Both the position numbers and the translations under genes were made by a program. A stretch of 64,000 nucleotides of DNA from Streptomyces caniferus (lineage in GTDB: Bacteria > Actinomycetota > Actinomycetes > Streptomycetales > Streptomycetaceae), in NCBI RefSeq assembly GCF_009811555.1, contig NZ_BLIN01000002.1, positions 1,054,001 through 1,118,000 of the forward strand, written 5' to 3'. Shown one piece after another: positions 55,906 to 64,000 of the stretch. The stretch's first letter is position 1; every line of letters begins with the position of its first letter. The notes under the pieces are model-generated. The model ran no database searches. It was not told where the DNA came from and saw nothing but the letters and a program-made list of their open reading frames with translations.

Positions 55906-58460
55906 GTGCGTGCCCCCGTGAGGTCGTCGGCCGGTCGGATGGTGTCCGGTTGCTCGTCGTACGGCCCGTCGCCCGGCCCGTCGCCCGGCCCGTGGCCCGG
56001 TTCCTCGCCCGGTTCGTCGTCGTCCGGCTCGTCGGCGAAGCCGTGCGCCTCGATCCCCAGCAGCATGCGCAGGGTGGGGAGGACGGCCGCGGCGCGGTCG
56101 CGGTCCAGGCCGGGGCCGAAGCCGGGTGCGGCGTCGTCCGGAGTGTCGCCGGCCGGGTGGCGGGACGGGGTCGCGGGACCGCGGCGGATCAGTTCGCCGA
56201 GGGTGCGCCGCACACCGGACTCGTACTCCGCGAAGGTCCGGCGCAGCAGCGGCAGGACGTCCGTGAACGCGGCGGCCGGCACCCCGGTCAGCCAGCCGTC
56301 GACCAGCGCGAGCAGCCGCTCGTCATGGACCAGCAGCATGCCGCCGTCCCCGCCGCCGACGAACCCCTCGATCCAGCCGGCGGCATCGGTGGGCGGGGTG
56401 CCCGGCGAGAGGGCGAGCCCCATCAGCCGTTCGGCTCCCCCGTCGCCCGACTCCCCCTCGTCCAGGAGGAGTCTGGCCGCCCGCCCGCGGATCAGGCCCG
56501 GTACGGCGTCGCGTGCGCTCACCGCCCGCAGCACCGCGGTCCACCGCGCCCGCAGATCCTGCCGTCCGGGCCGCTGTCCGGGCTCCGGCCGGCCGAGGAG
56601 GCCGACGGCCCGGTGGGTGGCGTCGAGATGGCCGCGCATATCGGCGGCGCCGTCGGCGTCCAGGCCCAGGCAGGCGGGCGGCAGCCCGACGAAGACCCGC
56701 TCGGCCAGGCCCGTCGCCACCTCGCGGAGCGCCACGGAGTCCGTGCCGCGCACATCGCCGTAGCGCACGGACCGTACGAGGGCGGGCAGCGCCTGGGCGA
56801 GGTGGCCCACGTCCGCGTCGAGTGCGGCGCGGTCCGCCAGCACCCGCATCACCACCGGGAGGGCGTCGGGGAGTTCGGCGAGCAGACAGCGTTCGGCGAG
56901 CGCCGTGACCTCGGCGAGCGTGGCCGCCTCCGACGCCTCGGACGCGGCCTTGGCCGTGGCGGCCGAGAGCACGGTCGTGCCCCAGATGCCGGCCTCCGCG
57001 ACCCGCACCGAGAGCTCGGGCTCCCAGCGCAGTTGCCAGGTCTCCCGGAAGGTACCCGTACTGCCGCGGGACCCGCGCGGTTCGCCCCAGGGGATGCCGA
57101 GCAGCCGGAGCCGGTGCAGCAGGCGACTGCGGCCGGCGTCGGTCTCCTTGCGCAGGTCCAGCTCCAGTTCCCGTTCCAGCGCCTCGGGTTTGAGCCGGAG
57201 CGTGCGCTGGCTGCGGGCGATATCGCGCTGCAGGGGCACCGCGGGAGCGTCCTCCGGGACCTCTCCCAGCACCTCGCCCACCACCAGCCGGTCGTGGATC
57301 AGCGAGGACGGCGCATCGGTGCCGTCCCCCATGACGGCACGGACCGCATCGTCCAGTTCCGTCAGCCCGGCCAGCGGGCGGCCGCGCACCGTGGCCAGCC
57401 CCTCGGCGAGCCGTACCGCCTCGATGACGTGCGCCGACGAGACGGCGTAGTCCTCCTCCCGGAGCAGCCCGGCGACCTTGGTCAGCCAGCGTTCCACGGG
57501 GCGGTCGGGGGCGCTGAAGAGATGGCCGTACCAGCCCGGAGAGGCGATACCGGCGCCGTAGCCGCTGCGACGGGAGAGCCGCCGGTGCGTCCAGGGCACC
57601 CAGGTCACCGCCGTCTTCACCTTCGGCAGGCCCTTGAGCAGCTGCCGGTCGGCGGTCACGGTGGTGCGCTGCGCCAGGGCGGGTACGTGCCAGGCGCCGC
57701 ACACCACGGCGATGCCGTCCCCGAACTCCCGTCGGGCATCCCGCAGTCGCAGCCGCATATGGGCCTCGCGCACCGGATCACGGTCATGGCCGCCGTCCCC
57801 GTACGCCTCGCGCAGCGCGCCCATGGCCTCGGCCAGCGCCGCGAACGGCGCCAGCGCATCCGCACCGGGGTCGCCTCCGGTCGCTGCTCCTCCCCCGCCC
57901 GTGCGGTGTTCGACGACGTCCTCCCACCAGCGTTCGGGGTCGTCGTACCCGGCCGCCTCGGCCAGCGCCCGGATCGGATCGACCCGCACATCGGCCTCGT
58001 CCGCGGCCTCCCGCTCCTGGCCGGCGGCGGGCACTTCGTCACCCGGGCCGCCGCCCACCCGGCCCTCGCCGGACGGCGGCCCCCCGTCGGCAGCCCGCCC
58101 GCTCTCTTCCTTTTCTCCCCTCTTTCCCTTCTCTTCTTCCTTCGCCAAGGAGTGCGCCGCGGGCAGATCGATGAAGCGGACGGGGACGCCGCGGGCCAGC
58201 GCCCAGCGCATCGCCACCCACTCCGGGGAGAACTCGGCCAGCGGCCAGAACGCCGCGCGGCCGGGATCGTCCTGCGCATGGGCGAGCAGGGCGACGGGCG
58301 GGCGCATCTCCTCCCGGGCGGCCAGCGGCACCAGCGCGTCCGCCTCCGGTGGGCCCTCGATCAGCACCGCGTCGGGCGTGCACTGGTCGAGGGCGGCGCG
58401 CACCGCCCGCGCCGAACCGGGACCGTGATGCCGCACCCCGAGCAGCACCGGCCCGGTCAT
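55902..58460 (-). CDS. DUF5682-family protein with TraB/TIKI/ChaN-like motifs
   Basis: 852 aa, coupled by ATGA overlaps to genes on both sides. The N-terminal 265 residues have LLGVRHHGPGSARAVRAAL (His11/His12), VLIEGPPEAD (Glu35), SPEWVAMRWALARGVPVRFIDLP, VREAHMRLRLRDA and VVCGAWHVPAL (His258). This spacing resembles the two GxxH motifs, glutamate and Arg-Met helix of TraB/GumN/TIKI and ChaN/Ere hydrolases. The insert 104-150 is charged and disordered. The remaining 580 residues are mostly helical with no recognised motif. The hydrolase idea is my inference; the family is formally uncharacterised. Confidence 0.82.
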   Translation of the reverse strand: MTGPVLLGVRHHGPGSARAVRAALDQCTPDAVLIEGPPEADALVPLAAREEMRPPVALLAHAQDDPGRAAFWPLAEFSPEWVAMRWALARGVPVRFIDLPAAHSLAKEEEKGKRGEKEESGRAADGGPPSGEGRVGGGPGDEVPAAGQEREAADEADVRVDPIRALAEAAGYDDPERWWEDVVEHRTGGGGAATGGDPGADALAPFAALAEAMGALREAYGDGGHDRDPVREAHMRLRLRDARREFGDGIAVVCGAWHVPALAQRTTVTADRQLLKGLPKVKTAVTWVPWTHRRLSRRSGYGAGIASPGWYGHLFSAPDRPVERWLTKVAGLLREEDYAVSSAHVIEAVRLAEGLATVRGRPLAGLTELDDAVRAVMGDGTDAPSSLIHDRLVVGEVLGEVPEDAPAVPLQRDIARSQRTLRLKPEALERELELDLRKETDAGRSRLLHRLRLLGIPWGEPRGSRGSTGTFRETWQLRWEPELSVRVAEAGIWGTTVLSAATAKAASEASEAATLAEVTALAERCLLAELPDALPVVMRVLADRAALDADVGHLAQALPALVRSVRYGDVRGTDSVALREVATGLAERVFVGLPPACLGLDADGAADMRGHLDATHRAVGLLGRPEPGQRPGRQDLRARWTAVLRAVSARDAVPGLIRGRAARLLLDEGESGDGGAERLMGLALSPGTPPTDAAGWIEGFVGGGDGGMLLVHDERLLALVDGWLTGVPAAAFTDVLPLLRRTFAEYESGVRRTLGELIRRGPATPSRHPAGDTPDDAAPGFGPGLDRDRAAAVLPTLRMLLGIEAHGFADEPDDDEPGEEPGHGPGDGPGDGPYDEQPDTIRPADDLTGART

Positions 58461-59611
58461 GCGCTCACCTCACGGCAGGCGCGGTAGAAGTCCTTCCAGC
58501 CGTCGCGCTCGCGCACCACGGTCTCCAGGTACTCCTGCCATACGACCCGGTCCGCCGCCGGATCGCGGACCACGGCACCCAGGATTCCCGCGGCCACGTC
58601 CCCGGAGCGCAGCACCCCGTCGCCGAAGTGGGCGGCCAGCGCCAGCCCGTTCGTCACCACCGAGATGGCCTCGGCCGTGGAGAGGGTGCCGGACGGCGAT
58701 TTGAGCTTGGTGCGGCCGTCGGAGGTGAGGCCGGCCCGCAGCTCGCGGAAGACCGTGACGACGCGACGGATCTCGTCCAGCCCCTCCGGCCCGGCCGGGA
58801 GGTCCAGCGAGCGCCCGATCTGCTCGACCCGGCGCGAGACGATGTCCACCTCTTCTTCGGGGGTCGCGGGCAGCGGCAGTACGACGGTGTTGAAGCGGCG
58901 GCGCAGGGCACTGGAGAGTTCGTTGACCCCGCGGTCGCGGTCATTGGCCGTGGCGATCAGGTTGAAGCCGCGGACGGCCTGCACCTCCTGCCCCAGCTCC
59001 GGGATGGGCAGGGTCTTCTCCGACAGGACCGTGATGAGGGTGTCCTGGACGTCGGCGGGGATGCGGGTCAGCTCCTCGACCCGTGCGGTCATGCCCTGTG
59101 CCATCGCGCGCATCACCGGGCTGGGCACCAGCGCCTCGCGGCTGGGGCCGTTCGCGAGCAGCTGGGCGTAGTTCCAGCCGTAGCGGATGGCCTCTTCGGG
59201 GGTGCCGGCCGTGCCCTGGACCAGCAGGGTGGAGTCGCCGCTGACGGCCGCCGCCAGATGCTCGGAGACCCATGTCTTCGCGGTGCCGGGCACGCCGAGC
59301 AGGAGCAGTGCGCGGTCCGTGGCGAGGGTCGTCACGGCGACCTCGACGATCCGGCGCGGGCCGACGTATTTGGGTGTGATGACCGTGCCGTCCGCGAGCG
59401 TGCCGCCGAGGAGGTAGGTGGCGACCGCCCACGGCGAGAGCCGCCAGCGCTCCGGCCGCGGCCGGTCGTCGGCCGCGGCAAGGGCCTTGAGCTCCTCCGC
59501 GAAGCTGTCCTCGGCGTGCGGCCGCAGCGCCTGGCCGCCCGCGGCGTGCGGCGTGGTCCCGGCGTTCGGATCGGTGTCGTCGTCCGTCGTCGTGAAGCTG
59601 TTCTCGGACAT
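58457..59611 (-). CDS. MoxR-type AAA+ ATPase
   Basis: 384 aa from ATG at 59611 (MSENSFTTTDD); longer frames upstream cross the promoter. The AAA+ core has Walker A GVPGTAKT (106-113), a Walker B-like VEELTR, sensor 1 IATANDRDRGV, and SSALRRRFN with the arginine finger. MoxR ATPases act as chaperones that mature or remodel partner proteins with VWA proteins. It is first in the operon MoxR-DUF5682-VWA, joined by ATGA overlaps. A PafBC-like motif faces it at 59679-59701, giving a leader of about 60 nt. Confidence 0.92.
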   Translation of the reverse strand: MSENSFTTTDDDTDPNAGTTPHAAGGQALRPHAEDSFAEELKALAAADDRPRPERWRLSPWAVATYLLGGTLADGTVITPKYVGPRRIVEVAVTTLATDRALLLLGVPGTAKTWVSEHLAAAVSGDSTLLVQGTAGTPEEAIRYGWNYAQLLANGPSREALVPSPVMRAMAQGMTARVEELTRIPADVQDTLITVLSEKTLPIPELGQEVQAVRGFNLIATANDRDRGVNELSSALRRRFNTVVLPLPATPEEEVDIVSRRVEQIGRSLDLPAGPEGLDEIRRVVTVFRELRAGLTSDGRTKLKSPSGTLSTAEAISVVTNGLALAAHFGDGVLRSGDVAAGILGAVVRDPAADRVVWQEYLETVVRERDGWKDFYRACREVSA

Positions 59612-59678
59612 GGTTCCCCCTACGTCGCAACGTGTGCGGCCGGGACCCCGAAAATCCCTGCGGCCGCTTGCGCAATCA

Positions 59679-59701
59679 AGCCTGCACCACGCCACTGACA
59701 A
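59679..59701 (-). promoter_or_regulatory. PafBC/RecA-NDp-like promoter facing the MoxR operon (imperfect -10)
   Basis: On the minus strand TTGTCAGTG (59693-59701) is followed after exactly 8 nt by CAGGCT (59679-59684). The first part matches the consensus perfectly; the -10 departs from TANNNT in its first base, so the promoter may be weaker or more regulator-dependent. Confidence 0.55.
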
Positions 59702-59750
59702 TCCCTCGAAAACCCACCGTGGCCTGCGAGTTCGCCGTGTCCGGCGACGA

Positions 59751-59773
59751 TTGTCAGTGGGGCGTCGTAGCGT
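59751..59773 (+). promoter_or_regulatory. PafBC/RecA-NDp-type DNA-damage promoter of the SWIM operon
   Basis: TTGTCAGTG (59751-59759), 8 nt, then TAGCGT (59768-59773), an exact match to TTGTCRGTG-N8-TANNNT known from PafBC-controlled, LexA-independent DNA-damage genes of mycobacteria. Seven nt separate it from the ATG at 59781, so the transcript is probably leaderless. Confidence 0.75.
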
Positions 59774-59780
59774 CGATGAC

Positions 59781-61172
59781 ATGAATCCGCAGGGGGAACG
59801 CTGGACGACGGATCAGGTGCTCGCACTGGCACCTGACGAGGCTTCGCGCCGGGCGGGCGGCAAGCTCGCGACGCCGGGACCGTGGTCGGAAACGGGCGCG
59901 GACGAGAGCGCGGTGTGGGGGCAGTGCAAGGGCAGCGGCAAGAAGCCCTACCAAACGGTCGTGAACCTCAACGGTCCGGCTTTCACATGCAGTTGTCCGA
60001 GCCGCAAGTTTCCGTGCAAGCACGCGCTGGGACTGCTGCTGCTCTGGGCGGGCGGCGGCCGGGAGGTGGCGGCGGGGGAACCGGCCCAGTGGGTGGGCGA
60101 GTGGCTGGCCGGGCGGCGCGAGCGCGAGGGGCGCTCCGCGGGTGCGGCCGCGGGCGGCGGCGCTCCGGCGCGGGCGCCGGCCGACCCGGAGGCGGCCAGG
60201 CGGCGGGCGGAGCGCCGGATGCAGCGGATCGGCGCCGGCGCGACGGAGCTGGAACAGCGCCTGGAGGATCTGCTGCAGTCCGGCCTGGCCTCGGCCGGCC
60301 GCGCTGACGGGGCGCTCTCCCTGTCGGGCGCAGGAGGCGGAGGTTCCTGGGACGAGACGGCCGCCCGCATGGTCGACGCCCAGGCGCCCGGCCTCGCCTC
60401 GCGCGTACGGGAGCTGGGTTCGGCCGCGGCGTCCGGTCCGGACTGGCCGGCCAGGCTGCTGGAGGAGTGCGCCCTGCTGCACCTCCTCGACCAGGGGTTC
60501 CTCGGTATCGAGCGACTGCCGGCCCCCCTCGCGGCGACGGTCCGCTCGCGCGTCGGACTGACCACCGAGGCGGCGGATCTGCTCACCGGCCCCGAGGCGA
60601 CGACGGTCCGGGACCGCTGGCTGGTGCTCGCCCAACAGGACTCCGACGACGGCAAGTTGATCACCCGCAGGGTCTTCCTGCGGGGCGAGCGGACCGGCCG
60701 GATGGCGCTGCATCTCGCCTTCGGCGCCTCCAACCGCCCGCTGGACCTGGCCCTGCCGCCCGGCGTGGCGCTCGATGCGGACCTCGCCTACTACCCGGGC
60801 GCCCGCCCCCTGCGCGTCGCCCTGGGCGAACGGCACGCCCCTGTGGTCCCGGGGCCCGTACCGGCCGGCTGCGGCGTCGATGCCGCCCTGGCCGCGTACG
60901 GCGACGCGCTGCGCGACGATCCGTGGCTGGATGCCTGGCCGGTGGTGCTCTCCGAGGTCACACCGGTTCCGGGCCCCGACGGCGGGAGCTGGCAACTGGC
61001 CGATGCAGACGGCGAGTCGGCGCTGCCACTGGATCCACGCTGCCTGGGCCGTACGAGCCTGTGGCAGCTGGCCGCCATATCGGGCGGCGCGCCGATCACG
61101 GTCTTCGGCGAATGCGGCCATCGCGGCTTCCTGCCGCTGACCGTCTGGGACCCGGCCCCGGTGTCCCTGTGA
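59781..61172 (+). CDS. SWIM zinc-finger protein
   Basis: 463 aa from ATG at 59781, directly behind the DNA-damage-type promoter. The SWIM motif is in FTCSCPSRKFPCKHALGLLLL: Cys70, Cys72, Cys79, His81. Residues before it form the usual GSGKKPYQTVVNL strand. The remainder is a helical region followed by alpha/beta sequence (TVRDRWLVLAQQDSDDGKLITRRVFLRGERTGRMALHLAFG) without known motif. SWIM proteins bind DNA or partner proteins, in several cases linked to recombination. It is coupled to the DUF5691 gene downstream. Confidence 0.9.
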   Translation: MNPQGERWTTDQVLALAPDEASRRAGGKLATPGPWSETGADESAVWGQCKGSGKKPYQTVVNLNGPAFTCSCPSRKFPCKHALGLLLLWAGGGREVAAGEPAQWVGEWLAGRREREGRSAGAAAGGGAPARAPADPEAARRRAERRMQRIGAGATELEQRLEDLLQSGLASAGRADGALSLSGAGGGGSWDETAARMVDAQAPGLASRVRELGSAAASGPDWPARLLEECALLHLLDQGFLGIERLPAPLAATVRSRVGLTTEAADLLTGPEATTVRDRWLVLAQQDSDDGKLITRRVFLRGERTGRMALHLAFGASNRPLDLALPPGVALDADLAYYPGARPLRVALGERHAPVVPGPVPAGCGVDAALAAYGDALRDDPWLDAWPVVLSEVTPVPGPDGGSWQLADADGESALPLDPRCLGRTSLWQLAAISGGAPITVFGECGHRGFLPLTVWDPAPVSL

Positions 61173-61252
61173 CCCGGCCCTCCGCCGCACCGCCGGCCAC
61201 GCTCTCCCGCCACCCGCGCACGCCGTCCACCACCGAACCCTGGAGGAAGGGC

Positions 61253-63169
61253 ATGACGACCACCACCACGCCCACTTCGCCCGCACCCACCCCCACCAAC
61301 CCCTCCAGTCCGGTGAGTCCCACCAGTCCCCCCTCACCCACCCCGGCCGGTCCCACGACAGCCGCCGCGCCCCCTTCACCCGCCTCGGCATCCCCGGCGT
61401 CCCCGACCGCCCCGCCCCCCTGGGCCGATCTCGTGAGCGCCGCGCTCCTGGGGACCGAGCGGCGGACGCCGCCGGGGGCGGTGCGGTCCGGGCAGGGCGC
61501 CGCGGCCGCACTGCTGGACGCGGCCGCGGTGAGCACGGTGCGCCGGCGCGCCGCACTGCGCCCCGCACCGGCCGGAGAGCGGCCCGCCCCGGCCCCCGCC
61601 GACCCGCGGCCCCCGTTGCCGCCCGCCGCGCGCCGCCGGCTGTCCCTGCTGCTCGCCGACCGCGGCGGCTCCGGCGGCGGCAGCCGTCGCGGCACGGCCC
61701 CCGACCTCACCGAGCTGCTCCCCCAGTGGCTGGCCGCCGCCGGTGAGTACGGCTACCGCGCCCCGGAGGCCCTGCTGCCCGCGCTGCTCGACGCCGCCCG
61801 TGCCCGTACGGACCTGCGGCCCGCCGCGCTGGCGCTGGCGGGGCCGCGCGCCCTGTGGCTGTCCCGGCTCAACGCCGAGTGGAAGTTCGCGCTCCGGGGG
61901 ATCGGCGGCCCGGCCGAACTCTCCGGTGGCGACGCCCCCGACGGCATACGACGCCGGTGGGAGGAGGGCCTGTTCGCCGAGCGGGTCGCCCTGCTGACCG
62001 CGCTGCGCCGCCAGGACCCGCCGGCCGGCCTGGCACTGCTGGCCACGACCTGGCCCACGGAGCGGGCCGAGGACCGTCTGATGTTCCTCGACTCGCTACG
62101 CGAGGGCCTCTCGGCGGACGATGAGCCCTTCCTCGAACAGGCGCTGTCCGACCGCAGCCGCAATGTCCGCGCCACGGCCGCCGAGCTGCTCTCCACGCTG
62201 CCCGGGTCCGCCCTCGCGGCCCGGATGGCGCAGCGTGCGCACACCTGCGTCGGCCCGGACCGTACGGCCGGCGTGCCGGCGATCGCCGTGGAGGCGCCGC
62301 ACGAGTGCGATGCGGGGATGCAGCGGGACGGGGTCGCGCCCAAGCCGCCCTCCGGACGGGGCGAACGGTCCTGGTGGCTGGGCCAGTTGGTGGAGGCGAC
62401 GCCGCTGGACGGATGGCACGCCCGGTTCGGGGGCCGCGACGCGGCGGCGATCGTCGCACTGCCGGTGGGCGACGACTGGCGGACGGAACTGCACGACGCC
62501 TGGTGCCGTGCCGCCGTGCGCCAGCACCACGCCGACTGGGCACGGGCGCTCCTGGGTGCGCCGGGCGCTCCGTCCCAGGCGGCCGAGGTCGCGCCGGCCG
62601 GTTCGTCGCGGGACCTGACGAAGCTGCTGACCGTGCTGCCCGATGCCGAACGAGCCCGGTGGGTGGCGGAGTTCATCGCGGCACACGGCCTGTCGGAGGC
62701 CTTCCGGATGCTCGGCGTGTGCGCGGTCCCCTGGGCCGAGCCGCTGGGCGGGGCCGTCGTCGACGCACTGGACATCGCCCGGGACGCGGGCAGCTACCCA
62801 TGGAGCTTCAGCGGGGTGATGGGCCTGGCCGAACGCTGCCTGGACCCGGCCGCGGCGGACCGCCTCGACATGCTCACCGCCGTCACGGACGAACCCGAAG
62901 GCGCCTCACCGGGCTCCGGCGGCTACTGGTCCGAGGCCTTCCAGCGCCTGGTCGGCACCCTCCGCCTGCGCGCCACCATGCAGGCGGAACTCGCCCCGCC
63001 GTCCACCGGCCACGACGGCGCGGGCGACCGCGGCCCGCTCGGTCCGGCCGACCCCGCCACGAGCACCGATGCCGGTGCCCATGCCGACGCCGACCCGGGC
63101 ACCGGCCTCACCAACAGCCCCCCGCCCGGCAATCCCGGCCGGGCCACACGACAGCCCCTGGCCCCATGA
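61253..63169 (+). CDS. DUF5691-family protein
   Basis: 638 aa from ATG at 61253, chosen for GGAGGAAGG just upstream; a GTG at 61169 overlapping the SWIM stop (GTGA) is an in-frame alternative. The first 60 residues are a Thr/Pro/Ser tract. The rest is a long helical, HEAT-like protein: PPWADLVSAALLGTERR, LTELLPQWLAAAGEYGYRAPEALLPALLDAAR, FLEQALSDRSRNVRATAAELLSTLP, WWLGQLVEATPLDGW. The last 80 residues are low complexity. The family is found with SWIM and MoxR/VWA genes; it may be the scaffold of the complex. No catalytic motif is visible. Confidence 0.82.
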   Translation: MTTTTTPTSPAPTPTNPSSPVSPTSPPSPTPAGPTTAAAPPSPASASPASPTAPPPWADLVSAALLGTERRTPPGAVRSGQGAAAALLDAAAVSTVRRRAALRPAPAGERPAPAPADPRPPLPPAARRRLSLLLADRGGSGGGSRRGTAPDLTELLPQWLAAAGEYGYRAPEALLPALLDAARARTDLRPAALALAGPRALWLSRLNAEWKFALRGIGGPAELSGGDAPDGIRRRWEEGLFAERVALLTALRRQDPPAGLALLATTWPTERAEDRLMFLDSLREGLSADDEPFLEQALSDRSRNVRATAAELLSTLPGSALAARMAQRAHTCVGPDRTAGVPAIAVEAPHECDAGMQRDGVAPKPPSGRGERSWWLGQLVEATPLDGWHARFGGRDAAAIVALPVGDDWRTELHDAWCRAAVRQHHADWARALLGAPGAPSQAAEVAPAGSSRDLTKLLTVLPDAERARWVAEFIAAHGLSEAFRMLGVCAVPWAEPLGGAVVDALDIARDAGSYPWSFSGVMGLAERCLDPAAADRLDMLTAVTDEPEGASPGSGGYWSEAFQRLVGTLRLRATMQAELAPPSTGHDGAGDRGPLGPADPATSTDAGAHADADPGTGLTNSPPPGNPGRATRQPLAP

Positions 63170-63234
63170 CGCTGCGCCTCATGAGCGGACCCGCCCGTGC
63201 CCCGGCCGTCCTCGCTGCCGTGCCGTCCCGTGTC

Positions 63235-63693
63235 TCAGACCGCCAGCGAGCGCACGTTCGCGTTGACCCACTCCACGATCGAGGCCGTCGTCGCACCCGG
63301 CGTGAAGATCTCCGCGACCCCCTGCGCCTTGAGCGGGGGGATGTCGGCCTCGGGGATGATGCCGCCGCCGAAGACCTTGATATCCGCCGCGTCGCGCTCC
63401 TCCAAGAGGGCGATGACCTTCGCGAAGAGGGTGTTGTGCGCGCCGGAGAGGATGGACAGCCCGATCGCGTCGGCGTCCTCCTGGATCGCGGTGTCGACGA
63501 TCTGCTCCGGGGTCTGGTGCAGCCCGGTGTAGATCACCTCCATACCGGCGTCGCGCAGCGCCCGCGCGATGACCTTGGCGCCCCGGTCGTGCCCGTCCAG
63601 GCCCGGCTTGGCCACGACCACACGGATCGGCCCCGACCTGCCCGCCGCGCCCTGGCTCCCCGCTTGCGCTCCGTCATGCCGAGCCACACTCAT
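63235..63693 (-). CDS. Stand-alone cobalamin-binding subunit (methylmalonyl-CoA mutase C-terminal type)
   Basis: 152 aa from ATG at 63693, with GGAGG at 5 nt. After about 20 linker residues comes a complete B12-binding domain: [22 protein letters not shown] with the cobalt ligand His35 in [38 protein letters not shown] and [19 protein letters not shown]. This length matches small subunits of acyl-CoA mutases (HcmB-type) that pair with a separate catalytic chain. No mutase large subunit is in the window. It is convergent with the DUF5691 gene. Confidence 0.88.
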   Translation of the reverse strand: MSVARHDGAQAGSQGAAGRSGPIRVVVAKPGLDGHDRGAKVIARALRDAGMEVIYTGLHQTPEQIVDTAIQEDADAIGLSILSGAHNTLFAKVIALLEERDAADIKVFGGGIIPEADIPPLKAQGVAEIFTPGATTASIVEWVNANVRSLAV

Positions 63694-64000
63694 CACTGCC
63701 TCCAAGCCATGCACGGCACTGTGGTGCCGCCGAGCCGACAATCGATCGCGCGACCGCGATCCGGCGGCCACGAGCGTGAACGAACGTTATCGCCAGCATC
63801 CCGTACCCAGCCGTTTCGTGACATCCGGGGAGGGGGAAATCACACATGGGACACGTTCGCTACGCGCCGTGTTCCGCGTGTCGTGCCGCCATGGCCGGGC
63901 GGATCCGTACGCGCGGGGCGGGCGCTCGGGGAGTCGCAGCCGGGCCACCGCGCCGCCGGGCGCGCATCAGGGCGGGTACGCCGCATGCTCGCCGTCGCTG

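Overview
The window is a stretch of a high-GC actinobacterial chromosome. Several things point to Streptomyces: strongly GC-biased third codon positions, frequent GTG starts, leaderless promoters, and Streptomyces-type neighbours such as folD next to a DUF3017 gene, DUF397/XRE pairs, and purN-purH and sucC-sucD close together. I see no rRNA, tRNA, CRISPR array, insertion sequence or prophage block. Species assignment is not possible from the sequence alone.

Layout. 1-2.7 kb: the end of an ornithine aminotransferase gene, then a convergent YgiC-like ATP-grasp/YgiB-like lipoprotein pair. 2.9-9.1 kb: one giant gene of 21 bacterial Ig-like repeats. 9.6-15.2 kb: a GNAT gene, then two copies of a divergent MocR-regulator/AhpD-like module around a PEP mutase/isocitrate lyase-type enzyme. 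15.3-18.6 kb: small envelope genes (serine protease lipoprotein, DUF4232 lipoprotein, zinc ribbon) and a decayed GNAT gene. 18.9-26.3 kb: a choline-to-glycine-betaine operon carrying aldehyde dehydrogenase, choline dehydrogenase, ABC ATPase, a previously unlisted 56-codon ORF, a double permease and a binding protein. 26.5-33.4 kb: small genes, including a three-gene membrane operon with a RHIM-like motif and an XRE/DUF397 pair. 33.5-43.8 kb: mdh, three paralogous membrane-bound HTH proteins, DUF3017-folD, two Pro/Gln/Tyr-tailed membrane proteins, and purH-purN. 44-51.8 kb: a DUF6350 membrane protein, a membrane-tethered sigma-like protein, sucD-sucC, and an endolysin-like amidase. 52-54.5 kb: two low-complexity secreted proteins. 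54.6-63.2 kb: a five-gene MoxR/VWA/DUF5682 and SWIM/DUF5691 divergon. 63.2-63.7 kb: a stand-alone B12-binding subunit.

Two systems stand out. First, the divergon at 54.6-63.2 kb has in its centre an exact match to the mycobacterial RecA-NDp/PafBC DNA-damage promoter (TTGTCRGTG, 8 nt, TANNNT), placed so that the SWIM transcript is leaderless. A mirrored copy faces the MoxR operon. DUF5682 also has sequence features like TraB/TIKI/ChaN-type hydrolases. The unit could be a DNA-damage-induced MoxR-VWA chaperone system with a hydrolase and a SWIM protein. Second, the operon at 28.4-31.6 kb encodes a multi-pass protein whose C-terminus, and a small helical protein whose N-terminus, both carry a GDHN motif (GAxxxGDHNTxTHN). 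This resembles RHIM/bacterial amyloid-signalling motifs and suggests templated assembly at the membrane.

The rest is mainly core metabolism (TCA cycle, purine and folate synthesis, osmoprotection) mixed with envelope and regulatory proteins of unknown function. Functions come from motifs and family knowledge; no database search was run.
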